This document shows positions 35,665-44,472 of a stretch of 64,000 nt of DNA, piece by piece. Each line of letters starts with the position of its first letter. The stretch's first letter is position 1. Position numbers and translations under genes: made by a program. A model generated the notes under the pieces. The model did not search any database. It saw nothing but the letters and a program-made list of their open reading frames with translations, and was not told where the DNA came from. The DNA is from Pseudophaeobacter sp965641885 (GTDB taxonomy: Bacteria; Pseudomonadota; Alphaproteobacteria; Rhodobacterales; Rhodobacteraceae): the NCBI GenBank assembly GCA_965641885.1, contig OZ282574.1, positions 3,472,001-3,536,000 of the forward strand, in the 5' to 3' direction.

Positions 35665-37398
35665 ATGCGCAGGTATCTTTTGTCCGCAGCAGCGGTATGC
35701 GCCGTGACTGCGGGACAGGTGGCTTTTGCTGATGAGGCAGCCGCAGTTAAGTGGATCGATGAGGAATTTCAGCCTTCGGTCCTGACCAAAGACCAACAGA
35801 TGAGCGAAATGCAGTGGTTCATTACCGCAGCTGAGCCCTTCAAAGGCATGGAGATCAACGTGCTCTCCGAGGGCATTCCGACGCATTCGTATGAATCGGA
35901 AGTTCTGACCAAAGCCTTTGAGGAAATCACCGGTATCAAGGTGAACCACCAGATCCTCGGTGAGGGCGAAGTGGTACAGGCGGTTCAGACCCAGATGCAG
36001 ACACAGCGCAATCTTTATGATGCCTATGTCAATGACTCGGATCTGATCGGCACCCACTCGCGGCTGCAGCTGGCCCATAACCTCACGGATATGATGGCGG
36101 GTGATTTCAAGGCGCAGACCAACCCCGGTCTCGACCTCGAAGATTTCATGGGCACCCAGTTCACCACGGGTCCTGATGGCGATCTGTATCAGCTGCCCGA
36201 TCAGCAGTTTGCCAACCTCTACTGGTTCCGCAAGGACTGGTTTGACCGGGCGGACCTGCAAGAGGCCTTTAAGGCAAAATACGGCTATGACCTGGGCGTT
36301 CCGGTCAACTGGTCTGCCTATGAGGACATCGCCGAATTCTTTAGCGAAGACGTCAAAGAAATCGACGGTACCACAATCTACGGCCACATGGATTACGGCA
36401 AACGTGCGCCTGACCTGGGCTGGCGGATGACCGATGCCTGGCTGTCGATGGCCGGTGCCGGCTCCAAAGGTGAGCCAAACGGCGTGCCAATCGATGAGTG
36501 GGGCATCCGTATGGAAGCCGGCTCTTGTAACCCTGCGGGCGCAAGTGTCTCCCGTGGTGGTGCTGCAAACGGTCCTGCCGCGGTCTATGCGATCCGCAAA
36601 TGGGACGAATGGCTGCGTAAATACGCACCTCCCGGTGCCGCGTCTTATGACTTTTACCAGTCGCTGCCAGCTCTGGCGCAGGGCAATGTTGCCCAGCAGA
36701 TCTTCTGGTACACCGCCTTTACCGCCGATATGGTAAAGCCAAAGTCCGAAGGCAACAACACCGTGGATGACGCCGGTGCACCGCTGTGGCGGATGGCGCC
36801 CAGCCCGCATGGTCCCTACTGGGAAGAAGGCCAGAAGGTTGGCTATCAGGACGTTGGCTCCTGGACCTTCCTCAAGTCCACGCCTCTGGAGCGTTCGCAA
36901 GCGGCCTGGCTCTATGCCCAGTTTGTGGTCTCCAAAACTGTCGACGTGAAAAAGTCCCACGTGGGTCTGACCTTCATTCGTGACAGCTCGGTCAACCACG
37001 AAAGCTTCTCGGAGCGCGCAGCGAACCTTGGTGGTCTGGTAGAATTCTACCGCTCGCCGGATCGTGTGGCCTGGTCGCCAACCGGTGTGAACGTGCCTGA
37101 CTATCCAAAGCTGGCCCAGATCTGGTGGCAGCAGATTGGTGACGTGAACTCGGGTGCCTTTACCCCACAGGAAGCGATGAACCGTCTGGCCGAAGAAATG
37201 GACATCACCATGGCCCGGATGCAGCGTGCAGATGAGCAGGCTGAGATCTATGGCGGCTGCGGCCCGCGTCTGAACGAGGAAAAAGACGCCGAGTGGTGGT
37301 ATGCCAATGGCGGCGCCAAGCCACCGCTGGAGAACGAGAAACCTGCAGGTCAGACCGTCAACTATGACGAGCTGGTCGCCCGCTGGGCCTCGCAGTAA
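35665..37398 (+). CDS. glpV: Glycerol ABC transporter substrate-binding protein
   Basis: The 577-residue periplasmic solute-binding protein starts with a signal peptide (MRRYLLSAAAVCAVTAGQVAFA, likely cut after residue 22). It belongs to the large extracellular solute-binding group; motifs include GMEINVLSEGIPTHSYES and QLPDQQFANLYWFRKDWFDR. Gene context (two GlpS/GlpT-like ATPases, two permeases and a DUF2160 membrane protein) matches the glycerol importer described in Rhizobium leguminosarum (glpSTPQUV). GGGAGGG lies just before the ATG at 35665; an in-frame ATG at 35596 would spoil the signal peptide. Here the binding protein comes first rather than last. Substrate glycerol is inferred from this context. 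Confidence 0.87.
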   Translation: MRRYLLSAAAVCAVTAGQVAFADEAAAVKWIDEEFQPSVLTKDQQMSEMQWFITAAEPFKGMEINVLSEGIPTHSYESEVLTKAFEEITGIKVNHQILGEGEVVQAVQTQMQTQRNLYDAYVNDSDLIGTHSRLQLAHNLTDMMAGDFKAQTNPGLDLEDFMGTQFTTGPDGDLYQLPDQQFANLYWFRKDWFDRADLQEAFKAKYGYDLGVPVNWSAYEDIAEFFSEDVKEIDGTTIYGHMDYGKRAPDLGWRMTDAWLSMAGAGSKGEPNGVPIDEWGIRMEAGSCNPAGASVSRGGAANGPAAVYAIRKWDEWLRKYAPPGAASYDFYQSLPALAQGNVAQQIFWYTAFTADMVKPKSEGNNTVDDAGAPLWRMAPSPHGPYWEEGQKVGYQDVGSWTFLKSTPLERSQAAWLYAQFVVSKTVDVKKSHVGLTFIRDSSVNHESFSERAANLGGLVEFYRSPDRVAWSPTGVNVPDYPKLAQIWWQQIGDVNSGAFTPQEAMNRLAEEMDITMARMQRADEQAEIYGGCGPRLNEEKDAEWWYANGGAKPPLENEKPAGQTVNYDELVARWASQ

Positions 37399-37410
37399 CC
37401 CCTCCTCCCC

Positions 37411-37490
37411 GTCGGGCCTGATCCCTCTTGGTGTCTGGCCCGACACCTGCCCCGAGATAGTGCAACAGCAGTGTTTCGGGGCTCTTTCTC
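37411..37490 (+). promoter_or_regulatory. Two hairpins between glpV and glpS
   Basis: GTCGGGCC (37411-37418) pairs with GGCCCGAC (37437-37444), and GCCCCGA (37449-37455) pairs with TCGGGGC (37476-37482), the latter followed by TCTTTCTC. Such hairpins after a binding-protein gene commonly protect its mRNA and reduce read-through, giving excess binding protein over ATPase. That role is inferred. Confidence 0.55.
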
Positions 37491-37576
37491 CCCTACGGAA
37501 CTACAGACCTGAGGCCCGGCAACACGCGAATAAAAAGCATGTGGTGCGGGCCCAGTTGCCGGAAAGTCAAATAACG

Positions 37577-38668
37577 ATGGCACTTGAATTAAGAAACGTG
37601 ACCAAGCGCGTCGGCGCGATAGAGCATATCAAGGACACCTCCCTGGTGCTGGAACCCGGTCACTTTAACGTCCTTTTGGGCGCCACCGGGTCGGGCAAGA
37701 CCTCATTGATCAAACTGATGGCGGGGCTGGACCCCATGGCCAGCGGGCAGGTGCTGATGGAGGGCGAGGATGTCTCGCGGCTCAGCACTCAGAAGCGCAA
37801 TATCAGTCTGGTGCACCAGTTTTTCATCAACTACCCCCATATGACGGTCTACGAGAACATCGCCTCGCCGCTAAAAGTGGCTCGGATGGCGAAGTCCGAG
37901 ATCGAAGATCGCGTCGCCGAGGCGGCAGAGATCCTGCAGCTGAAACCCATGTTGCACCGTCGCCCGCATGAGCTCTCTGGTGGCCAGCAGCAACGCTGTG
38001 CCCTTGCCCGCGCCATCGCCAAAGAAAGCCGCGCTGTCTTTCTGGACGAGCCGCTTGCCAACCTGGACTACAAGCTGCGCGAAGAGCTGCGCGACCAGCT
38101 GCCCGAGCTGTTTGCCGGACGGGGCGCCGTGGTGGTCTATGCCACATCAGAGCCCGAAGAAGCCCTGCTGCTGGGCGGCAAAACCGCCTTGATGCGCGAC
38201 GGGCGTGTGACCCAGTTTGGCCCAACCGCCGAAATCTACCGCGACCCCGGCAATCTGGATGCGGCGCGGGTGTTCTCGGACCCGCCAATCAACACTGCAA
38301 CCGTGACCAAACAGGGCAGCACCGCCCGCATGAGCGCCACTGTGCAGTGGCAGCTGGATGGTGCCGCTGCTGGTCTGAGCGATGGAACCTATGCCATCGC
38401 CATCCGTCCCTATCACGTCCTGCCCAGAGCCAGCGACAAGGCCTCCGTGCGCCTTGATGGCCGGGTGCAGGTCACAGAGCTTTCCGGCTCTGAAAGTTCT
38501 GCGCATTTCGACCTTGGTCTGGAGGGCACCGCAGGCGGCGAGCAGCATGCCAACTGGGTATCTCTGTCAGCCGGGGTTCACCCCTACGAGATTGGTGAGA
38601 TGCATGATTTCTACATGGACCCTTCGGCGTGCTACTTCTTTGCACCCGACGGCTCCCGCGCAGCCTGA
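37577..38668 (+). CDS. glpS: Glycerol ABC transporter ATPase, first subunit
   Basis: A 363-residue importer ATPase. Walker A is GATGSGKTS (about 36-44), the Q-loop SLVHQFF, the signature LSGGQ (133-137) and Walker B VFLDEPLANLD are canonical. The switch (H-loop) position reads TSEPEEA instead of THDQEEA, so the usual His is Ser191. The C-terminal third is a TOBE-like regulatory domain. The frame is open far upstream, but the ATG at 37577 starts the standard MALELRNV N-terminus. Its ATPase partner is the next gene, 7 nt downstream. Loss of the switch His means sites are probably unequal in the heterodimer. Confidence 0.9.
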   Translation: MALELRNVTKRVGAIEHIKDTSLVLEPGHFNVLLGATGSGKTSLIKLMAGLDPMASGQVLMEGEDVSRLSTQKRNISLVHQFFINYPHMTVYENIASPLKVARMAKSEIEDRVAEAAEILQLKPMLHRRPHELSGGQQQRCALARAIAKESRAVFLDEPLANLDYKLREELRDQLPELFAGRGAVVVYATSEPEEALLLGGKTALMRDGRVTQFGPTAEIYRDPGNLDAARVFSDPPINTATVTKQGSTARMSATVQWQLDGAAAGLSDGTYAIAIRPYHVLPRASDKASVRLDGRVQVTELSGSESSAHFDLGLEGTAGGEQHANWVSLSAGVHPYEIGEMHDFYMDPSACYFFAPDGSRAA

Positions 38669-38675
38669 GGCAGAT

Positions 38676-39794
38676 ATGGCAAAAATTACACTCTCCAAGC
38701 TGCGGCACAGCTATTACCCCAATCCCAAATCCCCGTCAGACTATGCGCTGAAGGAGATTGATCTGGACTGGAGCGATGGCGGCGCCTATGCGCTGCTCGG
38801 CCCCTCTGGCTGTGGTAAATCCACCCTGTTGAATATAATCTCGGGGCTGCTTGTGCCCTCTGAGGGCCAGATCCTGTTTGACGGTCAAGACGTCACCGCC
38901 CTGCCGCCGGATCAGCGCAATATTGCGCAGGTGTTTCAGTTCCCGGTGATCTACGACACTATGACGGTCTACGACAATCTGGCCTTCCCGCTGCGCAATC
39001 GCGGCCGCGATGAAGACACTGTTCGCGCCCGCGTCATGGACATCGCCGAGATGCTCGAAGTCACCGAGATGCTGGGCCAGAAGGCCGCAGGCCTCACGCC
39101 CGACAACAAGCAAAAGATCTCGATGGGGCGCGGATTGGTGCGCGAAGACGTCAATGTGGTGATGTTCGATGAGCCGCTGACGGTGATTGATCCGCATCTG
39201 AAATGGAAGCTGCGCTCAAAACTGAAAGAGCTGCACCAGCGCGTCAAAGCCACCATGATCTACGTCACCCACGACCAGACAGAGGCGCTGACCTTTGCCG
39301 ATCAGGTGGTGGTGATGCAAGACGGAGAAGTGGTGCAGATCGGCACCCCCGTTGAGCTGTTCGAACGCCCGGCGCATACGTTTGTCGGCCACTTCATCGG
39401 CTCCCCCGGGATGAACATTCTGCCCTGCACTCTGCAGGACGGCTCTGCCCGGTTTGGCGACCTCGCCATCGCCCTCGAAGGGCCCATTCGGGGCGATGCC
39501 CAGGGCCAAATCGCGGGCAAAACCGAGATCGGCATCCGCCCCGAATTTGTCTCGCTTGCGGACAGCGGCCTGGCGGCGACCGTCACCAAAGTCTCTGATG
39601 TGGGGCGTCATACCGTGGTGGAATGCCATGCCAATGGCAGCCGCATCAATGCCGTGGTTGAAGGCGCCGGCTCTGAAACCACGCCTGAAAAAGGGGCTTC
39701 GGTTCATCTTGATTTCCGTCGGGATCAAACCCGGCTTTATGTGGACGGCTGGCTGGCCAGCGATCCTGAAACGGCTGTGGAGGCGGTGCAATGA
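38676..39794 (+). CDS. glpT: Glycerol ABC transporter ATPase, second subunit
   Basis: A 372-residue importer ATPase. Walker A is GPSGCGKST (about 44-52), Walker B VVMFDEPLTVID, and the H-loop VTHDQTEAL keeps His199. The signature that should read LSGGQ is LTPDNKQ (140-146), so it is degenerate. A TOBE-like domain follows residue 240. The chosen ATG at 38676 gives the normal N-terminus MAKITLSKL. The stop overlaps the permease start by 4 nt (ATGA). Together with GlpS it should form a heterodimer in which only one composite site is complete: GlpT Walker motifs and His with GlpS LSGGQ. Confidence 0.9.
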   Translation: MAKITLSKLRHSYYPNPKSPSDYALKEIDLDWSDGGAYALLGPSGCGKSTLLNIISGLLVPSEGQILFDGQDVTALPPDQRNIAQVFQFPVIYDTMTVYDNLAFPLRNRGRDEDTVRARVMDIAEMLEVTEMLGQKAAGLTPDNKQKISMGRGLVREDVNVVMFDEPLTVIDPHLKWKLRSKLKELHQRVKATMIYVTHDQTEALTFADQVVVMQDGEVVQIGTPVELFERPAHTFVGHFIGSPGMNILPCTLQDGSARFGDLAIALEGPIRGDAQGQIAGKTEIGIRPEFVSLADSGLAATVTKVSDVGRHTVVECHANGSRINAVVEGAGSETTPEKGASVHLDFRRDQTRLYVDGWLASDPETAVEAVQ

Positions 39795-40654
39795 AAACCG
39801 AAAACCAAAAAGCCTGGTTCTTTGTGCTGCCGGTTCTGATCCTGGTGGCCTTTAACGCGCTGATCCCGATGATGACCGTCGTGAACTACTCGGTTCAGGA
39901 AACCTTTGGCGACAATGTGTTTTTCTGGCAGGGCCTCGACTGGTTCGAGCAGATCCTGCGTTCAGAGCGCTTTCATGCCGCCCTTGGACGTCAGTTCCTC
40001 TTTACCTTTTTGATCCTGATCATCGAGGTGCCGCTGGGCATTGCCATTGCGCTGTCGATGCCGCGCAAGGGGTTCTGGGTGCCGGTTTGCCTCGTCACTA
40101 TGGCGCTGCCCATGCTGATCCCCTGGAACGTTGTCGGGGCGATGTGGAACATCTTTACCCTGCCTGACATTGGCCTGCTGGGCTATTTCCTCAACCATGT
40201 GCTGGGCATCTCTTATGACATGACGCAGAACCCCTTTGCGGCCTGGGTCACCATCATCACCATGGATGTGTGGCACTGGACCTCACTGGTGGTGCTGCTG
40301 GCCTATGCGGGTCTCGTGTCGATCCCCGACGCCTATTATCAGGCAGCGAAAATCGACGGTGCCTCTAATTGGGCGGTGTTCCGGTTCATTCAGTTGCCAA
40401 AGATGAAAACCGTGCTGACCATCGCCATCCTGTTGCGATTTATGGACAGTTTCAACATCTACACCGAGCCCTTTGTGCTCACCGGGGGGGGGCCTGGCAA
40501 CTCGACAACCCTGCTGTCGATTGATCTGGTCAAGATCGCTCTGGGTCAGTTCGACCTTGGTCCCGCCGCAGCTATGTCGCTCATCTACTTTGCAATCACG
40601 CTTTTGGTCTCCTGGCTGTTTTACACGCTGATGACCAAAGACGACCTGAATTAA
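39791..40654 (+). CDS. glpP: Glycerol ABC transporter permease, first subunit
   Basis: A 287-residue inner-membrane permease of the MalF/UgpA class, with six predicted helices, the first at about 8-28 (AWFFVLPVLILVAFNALIPM). The EAA coupling loop is SIPDAYYQAAKIDGASNWAVF (about 179-199), which contacts the ATPases. It overlaps glpT by 4 nt and precedes glpQ by 13 nt. A run of seven G (about 40487-40493) lies within the coding sequence (TGGGPG) near residue 235 and could be slippage-prone, but the frame is intact. Confidence 0.9.
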   Translation: MKTENQKAWFFVLPVLILVAFNALIPMMTVVNYSVQETFGDNVFFWQGLDWFEQILRSERFHAALGRQFLFTFLILIIEVPLGIAIALSMPRKGFWVPVCLVTMALPMLIPWNVVGAMWNIFTLPDIGLLGYFLNHVLGISYDMTQNPFAAWVTIITMDVWHWTSLVVLLAYAGLVSIPDAYYQAAKIDGASNWAVFRFIQLPKMKTVLTIAILLRFMDSFNIYTEPFVLTGGGPGNSTTLLSIDLVKIALGQFDLGPAAAMSLIYFAITLLVSWLFYTLMTKDDLN

Positions 40655-40667
40655 GGAGGGGTTTGCC

Positions 40668-41465
40668 ATGCAAAAACGATCCATCGTCCCCGTGGTCTAT
40701 ATCCTGTTCCTGATGCTGCCAATCTACTGGCTGGTGGCCATGAGTTTTAAGACCACAAACGAGATCCTCTCGGGGTTCTCGCTGTTCCCGCAGACCTTTA
40801 CGCTTGAGAACTATGTCACCATCTTCACCGATCCGACCTGGTACTGGGGCTATATCAACTCGATCCTCTACGTGAGCATCAACACGGTGATCTCGGTCGC
40901 GGTGGCGCTGCCGGCCGCCTATGCCTTCTCGCGCTATCGTTTCTTAGGCGACAAGCAGCTGTTCTTCTGGCTGCTGACCAACCGGATGGCGCCGGCTGCG
41001 GTCTTTGCCCTGCCGTTCTTTCAGCTCTATTCGGCTGTGGGGATCTTTGACACCCATCTGGCGGTGGCCCTGGCCCATTGCCTGTTCAACATTCCCCTCG
41101 CCGTCTGGATCCTTGAGGGCTTTATGGGCGGCATTCCAAAAGAGCTGGATGAGACCGCCTTTGTCGACGGCTATTCCTTCCCGCGCTTCTTTGGCACCAT
41201 CTTTATCCCGTCAATCAAAGCGGGCGTCGGCGTTGCCGCCTTCTTTTGCTTTATGTTCTCCTGGGTCGAGCTGCTTTTGGCCAAGACCCTGACGGCCGTA
41301 GCCGCAAAACCCATCGCCGCCACCATGACCAAAACCGCATCCAGCGCGGGCTATGAGCTGGGTCTGCTGGCCGCAGCGGGTACATTGACAATCATTCCGG
41401 GCGCCATCGTCATCTGGTTCGTCCGAAACTATATCGCAAAAGGTTTTGCGATGGGGAGAGTGTAA
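40668..41465 (+). CDS. glpQ: Glycerol ABC transporter permease, second subunit
   Basis: A 265-residue permease of the MalG/UgpE class with six predicted helices. The N-terminus MQKRSIVPVVYILFLMLPIYWLVAMSF is the first helix. The EAA loop is GIPKELDETAFVDGYSFPRFF (about 156-176). GGAGG lies 6 nt upstream of the ATG. The stop TAA shares its last A with the ATG of the next gene. It pairs with GlpP to form the transmembrane channel. Confidence 0.9.
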   Translation: MQKRSIVPVVYILFLMLPIYWLVAMSFKTTNEILSGFSLFPQTFTLENYVTIFTDPTWYWGYINSILYVSINTVISVAVALPAAYAFSRYRFLGDKQLFFWLLTNRMAPAAVFALPFFQLYSAVGIFDTHLAVALAHCLFNIPLAVWILEGFMGGIPKELDETAFVDGYSFPRFFGTIFIPSIKAGVGVAAFFCFMFSWVELLLAKTLTAVAAKPIAATMTKTASSAGYELGLLAAAGTLTIIPGAIVIWFVRNYIAKGFAMGRV

Positions 41466-41743
41466 TGCTGACCTGGATGGCCTGGACCTGGCCCACAGCA
41501 CTGGTCTTTATCGGTATTTTCTCCGCCATTGGCGTTCTTATCGCCCTGGAAATCCGCACTCCCGGGGGCAACACGCGGCGCGGCGTGCTTGGCCTCACCA
41601 CCACGCGCGGAGACCGGCTTTTCATCACCCTGCTGGGCACCAGCTATATCTTTCTTGCCTGGCTGGGGCTGGTTGGCATGCCGCTTTGGTGGCCTTTGGG
41701 GCTGGCTTTTATCTGGGGGGTTTTCACCTTCTGGAAGGTCTGA
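41465..41743 (+). CDS. glpU: DUF2160 small membrane protein of the glycerol importer
   Basis: A 92-residue protein with two hydrophobic helices (about 10-28 and 55-88) joined by a basic loop (EIRTPGGNTRRGVLGLTTTRGDR). This is the DUF2160 protein found in glycerol ABC operons of rhizobia and rhodobacteria (GlpU). Function unknown; a role in assembly or in linking the importer to glycerol metabolism is possible. It overlaps the GlpQ stop by one base (TAATG). Confidence 0.85.
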   Translation: MLTWMAWTWPTALVFIGIFSAIGVLIALEIRTPGGNTRRGVLGLTTTRGDRLFITLLGTSYIFLAWLGLVGMPLWWPLGLAFIWGVFTFWKV

Positions 41744-42056
41744 AACGGTCTTTGCCCCCCGGCTCACGCGCGGGTCAAGGGGGCCAGAGGCCCCGCGCCA
41801 GCGGCCTGCCCTTGACGCGCAAACCTTGATAAAATTGCAAAAGGCCTGAATGGCAGACCTGCCCATTCAGGCCCTCTCAGCCAAAACCTCTACAATTGCC
41901 CCATCCGCCCTGCTGGGGTTGCGCGTCGCCTCTCAACAGGCTGATTAGAGCGCGCGGAAGCGCACAATTTGGCAGCGCCCAGCCCTGCGCCGCACATCTG
42001 CTAAAGAAATAGTTTCAATACCACTGCCCTTCGACTAGCATCACGCAAAGACCAAA
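41744..42056 (+). terminator. 313-nt gap with a strong hairpin after the glp operon
   Basis: GGCCTGAATGG (41843-41853) and CCATTCAGGCC (41863-41873) form a perfect 11-bp stem with a 9-nt loop, but no T-run follows. A second GC-rich folded region lies at 41765-41820 (GGGGCC-AGA-GGCCCC inside a TCAAGGG/CCCTTGA stem). Both probably end or protect the glp transcript. Nothing else is seen. Confidence 0.5.
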
Positions 42057-42473
42057 ATGGACCGGACACCAGACCCTATGCGAAAAAAACAGGACAATTC
42101 GCTGCTGACCGAGGTCGAGCTTGAATTTATGACCGTCGTCTGGGCAACCGGTGGCGGCACCGTCCGCGATATTCTGGCCGTGCTGAACAAGGCTCAGGAA
42201 CGCGCCTATACCTCGGTTGCCACCGTATTGAAGATCATGGAACAAAAGGGATTTTTGACCAGCGAGAGGGCAGACCGCTCGCTGATCTACCGCCCCGCCA
42301 TTCCCAAAACAGAGTATCAAAAAACCTCTCTGAAAAACCTTTCGAGCAAGCTTTTCAACGGAGCACCTGCGGCCCTGGTCGCGCGCCTTGTTGAGGATGA
42401 GGAAGTTACCGACGACATGCTCGTTGAGATGCGGGCTCTGCTGAACGAAAGGTTGGGGGACAATGAAAACTGA
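42057..42473 (+). CDS. BlaI/MecI/CopY family repressor
   Basis: The 138-residue protein (or 131 from an ATG at 42078) is a winged-helix repressor of the penicillinase-repressor family. LLTEVELEFMTVVWATGGGTVRDIL (about 15-39) and the recognition region RAYTSVATVLKIMEQKGFL are typical, followed by a dimerisation tail. BlaI-type repressors are cleaved after signalling by the BlaR1 protease encoded next door. The start of that gene overlaps this one by 11 nt. No beta-lactamase gene is adjacent, so the regulated target is unknown. Confidence 0.87.
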   Translation: MDRTPDPMRKKQDNSLLTEVELEFMTVVWATGGGTVRDILAVLNKAQERAYTSVATVLKIMEQKGFLTSERADRSLIYRPAIPKTEYQKTSLKNLSSKLFNGAPAALVARLVEDEEVTDDMLVEMRALLNERLGDNEN

Positions 42474-43623
42474 CGCGCTGATCAATGGTTATCTGGATCT
42501 GAATCTTCTGGTGCTCGCGGGCACCCTGCTTTGGCTTTTGGCGCGAAAAATCCTGTCCCATACCCGACTTGCCCATGCCTTTCAGGCCCAGTTGCGCCTG
42601 ATGAATGCGCTCACGCTGCTGCTGGCGCTTTCGCCGTTTTTGATGTTTGCCTTTACCCGCCTCGTAATGGCGCATCCGCCCAATATTTCTGACCTGCTGG
42701 TGGCGCAGTTCCTGCAGGGCCACGTCAGCATGAGCGCCTCCAGTTTCGAGAGCCTCATAGGGCTGCGCGAGGACACGGTGCGGGTGCTCACCTCGCAGCA
42801 ACTGCTCTGGACCCGCGTTCTCGCCGCAGCGATCGCCCTCGGAGGGCTGATCTGTGCCGGGCATATTGCCCTGTCGGTTTTGCGCCTGCGGGGCGCGCTC
42901 AGCCGGGCCTTTTCATGGAAAAACATCGGCGGCACCCGGATCCTGGTCTCGGATGAAACCCCCGTTGCCTTCTCCACCCGTGGCCTGACCAATCGCTACG
43001 TGGTTCTGCCAACAGCCCTTTTGGGCAACCCAAAGGACCTTCGCCTGACCCTGGCGCATGAGCTGCAGCATTTTCGCCAGCGAGATATCGAATGCGAATT
43101 CCTGCTGGAAATACTGCGCCCGCTGTTATTCTGGAACCCGGCCTTTTACCTGTGGCGCCGTGAAGTCCGTCATCTGCGCGAATTTGCCTGCGATCAGGCC
43201 CTGATGGCGCGCGCCGGGCTGAACATCCGGGCCTATTGCGAATGCCTGATCCGCGCCTGCAGCCTGGCCGCCCAGGAGCGGGTCTTCTTTACCCGCCGCA
43301 GCCCCACAGTGGCGCTGGTGGACCGCCGCGAAACCCGGCGCAACTCGACCCTGCAGCAACGTATCATTGCGGTGACAGCGCAGGCGCCACATGGCGAAAC
43401 CGGCATCGGCTGGGCCCTGATCTCGGGGCTGATGATTGCTTCGGTTCTGGCCACGGCCATGTTGATGCAGCGTCCCGGTGACTGGAGCCATGACAGGCTG
43501 ATGCTTTCAACCATCGTCAACCTCGAACGCATGGCCTCACGCAATGCCACCCCGGCCATTGGTGCGCAGGCAACTGCCAATGCCATTTTGCAGGGCAGCT
43601 TCATGCCCGCCGCATCGCGCTAG
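42463..43623 (+). CDS. BlaR1/MecR1-like M56 family membrane metallopeptidase
   Basis: The 386-residue protein has about four transmembrane helices (near 13-33, 42-62, 118-138, 318-338). A cytoplasmic M56 metallopeptidase domain carries HELQH at 199-203 and a downstream HLREFACDQALMARAG block typical of this family. Unlike BlaR1 it ends soon after the last helix and has no C-terminal penicillin-binding sensor domain, so its signal must differ. It is cotranscribed with the BlaI-like gene, which is its likely cleavage target. Confidence 0.85.
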   Translation: MKTDALINGYLDLNLLVLAGTLLWLLARKILSHTRLAHAFQAQLRLMNALTLLLALSPFLMFAFTRLVMAHPPNISDLLVAQFLQGHVSMSASSFESLIGLREDTVRVLTSQQLLWTRVLAAAIALGGLICAGHIALSVLRLRGALSRAFSWKNIGGTRILVSDETPVAFSTRGLTNRYVVLPTALLGNPKDLRLTLAHELQHFRQRDIECEFLLEILRPLLFWNPAFYLWRREVRHLREFACDQALMARAGLNIRAYCECLIRACSLAAQERVFFTRRSPTVALVDRRETRRNSTLQQRIIAVTAQAPHGETGIGWALISGLMIASVLATAMLMQRPGDWSHDRLMLSTIVNLERMASRNATPAIGAQATANAILQGSFMPAASR

Positions 43624-43775
43624 CCCTCCCCCTGCTTGATCCGCCTTTCGCTTTGCTCTAGGCCTCGCAGCCCCTCCAAAAAATTTCAACTTTGGATCCC
43701 ATTTTCCCTTTATAGTGCTCCACAGCTTTCCCCGCCGCCGAAACCGCGTTAATGAGGGTACAGGAGGAGCCCCTT

Positions 43776-44438
43776 ATGAAGTTGAATTCCGTCGATATAT
43801 CAAAGACCGCATCGGCGTCATCCATCGTCTTTGAGGCCCTGCGCAAAGCGATTATTGAAGGCGATGTGAAAGAGGGAGAGCCCCTGCGCCAGGACGAAAT
43901 TGCCCGGCAGTTCAACACCAGCCGTATTCCAGTCCGCGAGGCAATCTCACGACTTGAAGAGCAGGGTCTGGTCAAGACGCAACGCTACAAGGGTGCCGTT
44001 GTGTCGGGGTTATCTGCTGATGAGGCCGAAGAGATCTTTGACTTTCGCGCTCTTATCGAGCCCGAGGTAATCCGTCGTGCCGTTCCGTTGATGTCGCCAG
44101 AGACGCTGGAAACAGCGCGCCGCTCCTGGGCCGCCTTTTCCGCCTCCGCAAACCCGATGAGCTGGGGTGATCTGAACCGCGACTTCCATTCGACCCTCTA
44201 TCGCGCCAGTGGGTTGCAGTATCATCTTGATGTGATCGACAACGCGATGGACCGGGTTGACCGCTATCTGCGTGCCCAGCTGGTTTTGTCGAACGGCATG
44301 CAGCGGGCCAATGCAGAGCATATCGCCATTTGGGAAGCCTGCGTTGACGGCAACGCCACACACGCAGCAGAGCTGACCCGCATGCATATTTCCGGCGCCC
44401 GTGAATCTTTGATCCAGAACATCAACAGTCTGCGCTAG
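43776..44438 (+). CDS. GntR family regulator, FCD subfamily
   Basis: A 220-residue regulator. The N-terminal winged helix (about 12-75) shows ALRKAIIEGDVKEGEPLRQDEIARQF and TSRIPVREAISRLEEQGLV. The C-terminal FCD domain (about 85-210) is all-helical with metal-ligand-type Asp/His positions (DLNRDFHSTLY). AGGAGG 8 nt before the ATG at 43776 decides the start over an upstream ATG at 43752. It is monocistronic, and the following gene is the rRNA operon end on the other strand. Its regulon is unknown; FCD proteins usually sense organic or amino acids. Confidence 0.9.
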   Translation: MKLNSVDISKTASASSIVFEALRKAIIEGDVKEGEPLRQDEIARQFNTSRIPVREAISRLEEQGLVKTQRYKGAVVSGLSADEAEEIFDFRALIEPEVIRRAVPLMSPETLETARRSWAAFSASANPMSWGDLNRDFHSTLYRASGLQYHLDVIDNAMDRVDRYLRAQLVLSNGMQRANAEHIAIWEACVDGNATHAAELTRMHISGARESLIQNINSLR

Positions 44439-44472
44439 CCGAGCTGGTCGCAGGGCTTCGAGCCTGTACCTT

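Noticed and set aside
35650..37446. 598-codon minus-strand open frame opposite glpV
   Set aside because: glpV has a signal peptide, family motifs and operon context. The antisense frame has none and is not credible despite its length.
40487..40493. Run of seven G in glpP suspected as a frameshift
   Set aside because: Translation stays in frame through TGGGPG and the protein ends at normal length with its last helix intact.
42463..43623. True beta-lactam sensor BlaR1
   Set aside because: The C-terminal penicillin-binding domain is missing and no beta-lactamase gene is nearby.
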